This document shows positions 15,142 through 15,153 of a stretch of DNA of 15,153 nt, one piece after another. The DNA lies in assembly GCA_018400355.1 (NCBI GenBank), contig JAGYMV010000013.1:1-15153 (forward strand). Reading direction: 5' to 3'. Positions within the stretch are counted from its first letter, which is position 1, and every line of letters begins with the position of its first letter. Origin of the DNA: Wenzhouxiangella sp. GTDB taxonomy: Bacteria; Pseudomonadota; Gammaproteobacteria; Xanthomonadales; Wenzhouxiangellaceae. A model generated the notes under the pieces. That model was not told where the DNA came from. It saw only the letters and a program-made list of their open reading frames with translations, and ran no database searches. The translations under genes were made by a program, and so were the position numbers.

Positions 15142-15153
15142 CTAGGAAAAGAG

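Noticed and set aside
1..15153. CRISPR array, insertion sequence or phage genes
   Set aside because: No regularly spaced repeats, transposase, integrase or structural phage proteins are visible anywhere in the window.

Overview
This is ordinary chromosomal DNA from a proteobacterium, most likely a gammaproteobacterium. The pointers are the ~180 kDa NAD-dependent glutamate dehydrogenase, the DnaE2-type polymerase, TesB, a TraR/DksA zinc-finger protein and the tRNA-Leu sequence. Some features (large NAD-GDH, an NAD kinase of the type common in Alphaproteobacteria, an sRNA with C-rich loops) would fit a lineage near Xanthomonadales, but that placement is inference. No transposase, integrase, CRISPR array or phage gene is visible, and genes are tightly packed with gaps mostly under 100 bases.

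Layout. Left edge to 2717 (+): error-prone DNA polymerase DnaE2, 5' end cut by the window. 2735-4924 (-): a TraR/DksA-family zinc-finger protein, a short-chain dehydrogenase/reductase and acyl-CoA thioesterase TesB, all in one direction. 4989-7102 (+): a UMF1-family MFS transporter whose stop codon overlaps the start of a BtuF-like binding protein that lacks a signal peptide. 7229-7711 (+): a small lipoprotein. 7729-14695 (-, read right to left): acyl-CoA dehydrogenase, the giant NAD-glutamate dehydrogenase and NAD kinase; the last two overlap by four bases.

The only long gap between protein genes on the right (14696 to the tRNA at 15055) is the most interesting part. It holds a likely promoter for the minus-strand operon and, on the plus strand, a compact unit: sigma70-like promoter, two hairpins with C-rich loops, an A-rich linker and a strong Rho-independent terminator. 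This looks like an undescribed ~115 nt trans-acting small RNA whose loops resemble the 16S anti-Shine-Dalgarno sequence. It is followed by a separate good promoter and a tRNA-Leu(UAA).

The tRNA is odd. Every stem inside the 5' half or inside the 3' half pairs perfectly, but both stems that join the halves (acceptor and anticodon) carry mismatches, and no CCA is encoded. This is the pattern expected of a chimera of two tRNA genes with a junction in the anticodon loop.

Functionally, the right operon links acyl-CoA oxidation, glutamate deamination to 2-oxoglutarate with NADH, and NADP supply. The TesB/SDR pair also deals with acyl-CoA or lipid-like substrates. DnaE2 belongs to SOS mutagenesis and is unrelated to the rest.
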